Program-made: the position numbers and the translations under genes
Shown here: positions 4,202 to 6,064 of the stretch, piece by piece
How positions within the stretch are numbered: the stretch's first letter is position 1
Layout: every line of letters begins with the position of its first letter
The notes under the pieces: generated by a model
The model's database searches: none
Seen by the model: only the letters and a program-made list of their open reading frames with translations
Told to the model about the DNA's origin: nothing
Assembly: GCA_023430285.1 (NCBI GenBank)
Contig: JAEZAV010000085.1
Location: 1-6,064, forward strand
Source: Methanobacteriota archaeon
GTDB taxonomy: Archaea; Methanobacteriota; Methanobacteria; Methanobacteriales; Methanobacteriaceae
Reading direction: 5' to 3'
DNA: 6,064 nt

Positions 4202-5461
4202 TTATTTATTATTTGTAAATTTAAATTCAAAATTACATTTACCTGCACCGTCAGCCATGCATAGTGTTTGTTCAACATTACCCCTCATATTCGTCCATGT
4301 GAAACTACGTATAACCATGGCCCGGCATATCAAACAGAACATTGGACTGGACCCAGCTTCTTTAAGCCACGGACAGTTGATAAATTGTAAACAATGATTA
4401 TCATCCTTTTCATATTTCTTGGTGTTAATACCAAGATTTAAAAGGAAATCAGAAAGCCAATCTATGTAACAGTTGAATAATACTTTATTATCTGTTATAT
4501 TATTTGTACACTCTGCAAATTCCTTGTCAAAGGTAGGTTTCATGTTCAGTTCGAACCTGTCAGAAAAGCTTTTGGCAATGTTGTTTCGTACTTGTGGTGG
4601 GATGTTAGACGCAAATACTGGCAGAGCACTCACAACAAAGCTTGAAAGCTCTCCGCGAGCTTTTTCTTTTAATAATTCCTCTCTCTCCCTTTCTGCCTTT
4701 CTTCTTTCTGTTATATCCCTGAAAACCAGTGCAACACCCACTATATTTCCAGACTTGTCTGTGATAGGTGCACTGCTGTCATCAATTGGTATTTTACTAC
4801 CGTCCTTTGTTACAAGTAGTGTGGGTTCGTTAAAATCAAGTATTTTGTTTTGATCAATGATTTTGTTCACTGGATCATCAATTGGAGCTCCACTAGTCTC
4901 ATTTATGAGTTTGAACACATCCTTGAGATCCTTTCCCAACGATTCTTCTTCGTTCCAGCCCGTGATCTTCATTGCCACAGGATTCATAAATTTGATCTTC
5001 CCATTGTCATCGGTTGCTATAACAGCATCACCAATACTTTCCAAGGTTGTTGAAAGCCATTCTTCACTTTCTTTTAATTTACTTTCCATTTTATGTTTGT
5101 ATAATGCCACTTCCACAGCACTGTGAAGTTCCCTGTCTTCGAATGGTTTTATAATGTAACCAAACGGCTCTGTTACCTTAGCTCTTTTCAGGGTTTTTTC
5201 ATCGGAGTAGGCAGTTAAATAAACCACAGGAATATCTAAACTGTCTCGAATTCTTTGTGCTGCTTCGACACCATCCATATCACCCTTGAGAACAATGTCC
5301 ATTAAAACAAGATCGGGCTTGGTTTCAGTTGCTTTTTGGATTGCTCCTTCTCCTGATGGTGTTATTCCAGTGACTGAATAACCAAGACCTTCTGCCCTGT
5401 GTTTTATATCCATTGCCACTATGCTCTCATCTTCAACAACAAGAATTTTTACATTAGACAT
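4202..5461 (-). CDS. response regulator: REC, PAS and Cys-rich methanogen output domain
   Basis: A 419-residue cytosolic signalling protein. Residues 1-122 are a complete receiver: Glu10/Asp11 acidic pair, Asp55 phosphoacceptor (VLMDI), Thr83 and Lys105 (KPF). Residues about 131-255 are a PAS domain with its PAC end (GVALVFRDITERR), followed by a charged helix, possibly coiled coil, to about 270. The last 150 residues lack kinase, DNA-binding or GGDEF motifs; they carry Cys357, Cys363, Cys376, Cys379, Cys401 and Cys409 (HCLQF, NCPW, FCLIC, GKCNF). From memory this resembles the methanogen output domain (MetOD1) found after REC-PAS; the match is unverified. ATG at 5461 has a weak AAGG (5470-5473) upstream. 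No histidine kinase is in the window. It is the first gene of a probable operon with the KaiC-like ATPase. Confidence 0.9.
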   Translation of the reverse strand: MSNVKILVVEDESIVAMDIKHRAEGLGYSVTGITPSGEGAIQKATETKPDLVLMDIVLKGDMDGVEAAQRIRDSLDIPVVYLTAYSDEKTLKRAKVTEPFGYIIKPFEDRELHSAVEVALYKHKMESKLKESEEWLSTTLESIGDAVIATDDNGKIKFMNPVAMKITGWNEEESLGKDLKDVFKLINETSGAPIDDPVNKIIDQNKILDFNEPTLLVTKDGSKIPIDDSSAPITDKSGNIVGVALVFRDITERRKAEREREELLKEKARGELSSFVVSALPVFASNIPPQVRNNIAKSFSDRFELNMKPTFDKEFAECTNNITDNKVLFNCYIDWLSDFLLNLGINTKKYEKDDNHCLQFINCPWLKEAGSSPMFCLICRAMVIRSFTWTNMRGNVEQTLCMADGAGKCNFEFKFTNNK

Positions 5462-5512
5462 GTTACTAACCTTAAAACTTAATTTTATAGAGTGTTTTCG
5501 ACTTTAATATTA

Positions 5513-5527
5513 CCAATATTATTTTCC
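5513..5527 (-). promoter_or_regulatory. candidate promoter of the response regulator-KaiC unit
   Basis: On the - strand GGAAAATAATATTGG combines a BRE-like GGAAAA with a TATA-like TAATATT. A start site about 25 bases on, near 5493, would give a leader of about 30 bases that includes the AAGG at 5473-5470. TATAAAAT at 5489-5482 is a better TATA by sequence but would place the start site at the ATG itself, giving a leaderless transcript. Confidence 0.3.
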
Positions 5528-5636
5528 ATATGTTGTTGGTAGGAGTCGTTGGACTTGATTCATGCAACTTCAACAGTAATCTCCCAATTAATGGCAATAT
5601 TTCTATGAATGGATTATTATTTGTCTGTCAGAATAT

Positions 5637-6064
5637 TTATTCTTTCTTGATGTTTAATCTATCGAAGTGATCATGAATAATGTTAGCTAGTTTTTTACTG
5701 ATGCCCTTTACTTGTTGAAGTTCATCCAGATCGGCATTCATGATATTTTCCATGCTTCCAAAATGTTTAAGAAGTATCATCCTTCGTTTGTTGCCGACAC
5801 CTGGAATTTTATCTAGGGGTGAACTTTTAAATTCCTTTGATCGTAGTTTTTTGTGATAGGTAATAGCAAATCTATGGGCTTCATCCCTTATTCTTTGAAG
5901 TAAAAGCAATGCTTCAGAGTTCCTGGGCAGTATTAAAGGACTTGGTGTTTGAGGAATGAAAACATGTTCAAATTCTTTAGCAAGTCCTATTACAGGATAA
6001 TTTATATTTAATGAGTAAAAAACTTCAAGGGCAATGTTTAACTGTCCCTTTCCACCATCCACCA
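5637..6064 (-). CDS. uvrC: UvrC excinuclease subunit, C-terminal part (partial)
   Basis: The frame runs off the window edge, so only about 141 C-terminal residues are seen; the GIY-YIG nuclease and UvrB-binding parts lie outside. The visible part starts inside the RNase H-like endonuclease domain with VDGGKGQLN (its Asp is a catalytic residue) and continues to RDEAHRFAI, which holds the conserved His63 of this fragment. Residues about 83-134 are a tandem helix-hairpin-helix (IPGVGNKRR and VKGISKKLA) that binds DNA. UvrC makes the incisions on both sides of a lesion in nucleotide excision repair with UvrA and UvrB. The system is bacterial but known in Methanobacteriales, probably by old transfer. 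The gene ends with TAA at 5637; no clear terminator follows in the 175 bases before the response regulator gene. Confidence 0.95.
   Translation of the reverse strand, partial: VDGGKGQLNIALEVFYSLNINYPVIGLAKEFEHVFIPQTPSPLILPRNSEALLLLQRIRDEAHRFAITYHKKLRSKEFKSSPLDKIPGVGNKRRMILLKHFGSMENIMNADLDELQQVKGISKKLANIIHDHFDRLNIKKE

Noticed and set aside
4473..5126. Open frames on the + strand opposite the response regulator gene, and on either strand over the M42 and KaiC-like genes
   Set aside because: They mirror well-conserved domains, show no recognisable family or SD, and are shadows of the real coding strand.
6060..6062. GTG at the window edge as the start of a short gene
   Set aside because: It is the Val of the internal UvrC motif VDGGKGQL; the real start is outside the window.

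Overview
The window looks like a piece of a low-GC methanogenic archaeon of the Methanobacteriales, most likely Methanobacterium or a close relative. The reasons are an M42 (TET-type) aminopeptidase of archaeal style, archaeal promoter and poly-T terminator signals in very AT-rich spacers, a response regulator with what looks like the methanogen-specific Cys-rich output domain, a single-domain KaiC-like ATPase, and a bacterial-type UvrC, which this order is known to carry. The genus is inferred from memory of these families; no search was run.

Layout: (1) 1-63 is the 3' tail of a membrane protein on the + strand, ending in a transmembrane helix. (2) 134-1159 (+) is an intact M42 metallo-aminopeptidase with all metal ligands. 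(3) 1160-3226 (+) holds two tandem paralogous genes for small secreted proteins with a Cys-rich, zinc-ribbon-like domain, each behind about 520 bases of AT-rich spacer. Both appear to start at an ATT codon (1682 and 2720) inside an identical 18-base initiation element. From those codons the two proteins align without gaps through a 29-residue signal peptide to the first cysteine pair. (4) 3227-3460 is a convergent spacer with two good hairpins. (5) 3461-5461 (-) is a two-gene signalling unit, REC-PAS-Cys-rich output protein followed by the KaiC-like ATPase. (6) 5637-6064 (-) is the C-terminal third or less of UvrC, cut by the window edge.

How they work together: the response regulator and KaiC-like ATPase are 51 bases apart on one strand and probably form one phosphorelay-linked signalling unit, with the histidine kinase encoded elsewhere. 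The secreted pair is a local duplication whose function I cannot name; its signal peptides and potential N-glycosylation sites place it at the cell envelope or outside. The peptidase and UvrC are housekeeping neighbours without an evident link to the rest. The most unusual observation is the apparent shared AUU initiation of the two secreted paralogs.
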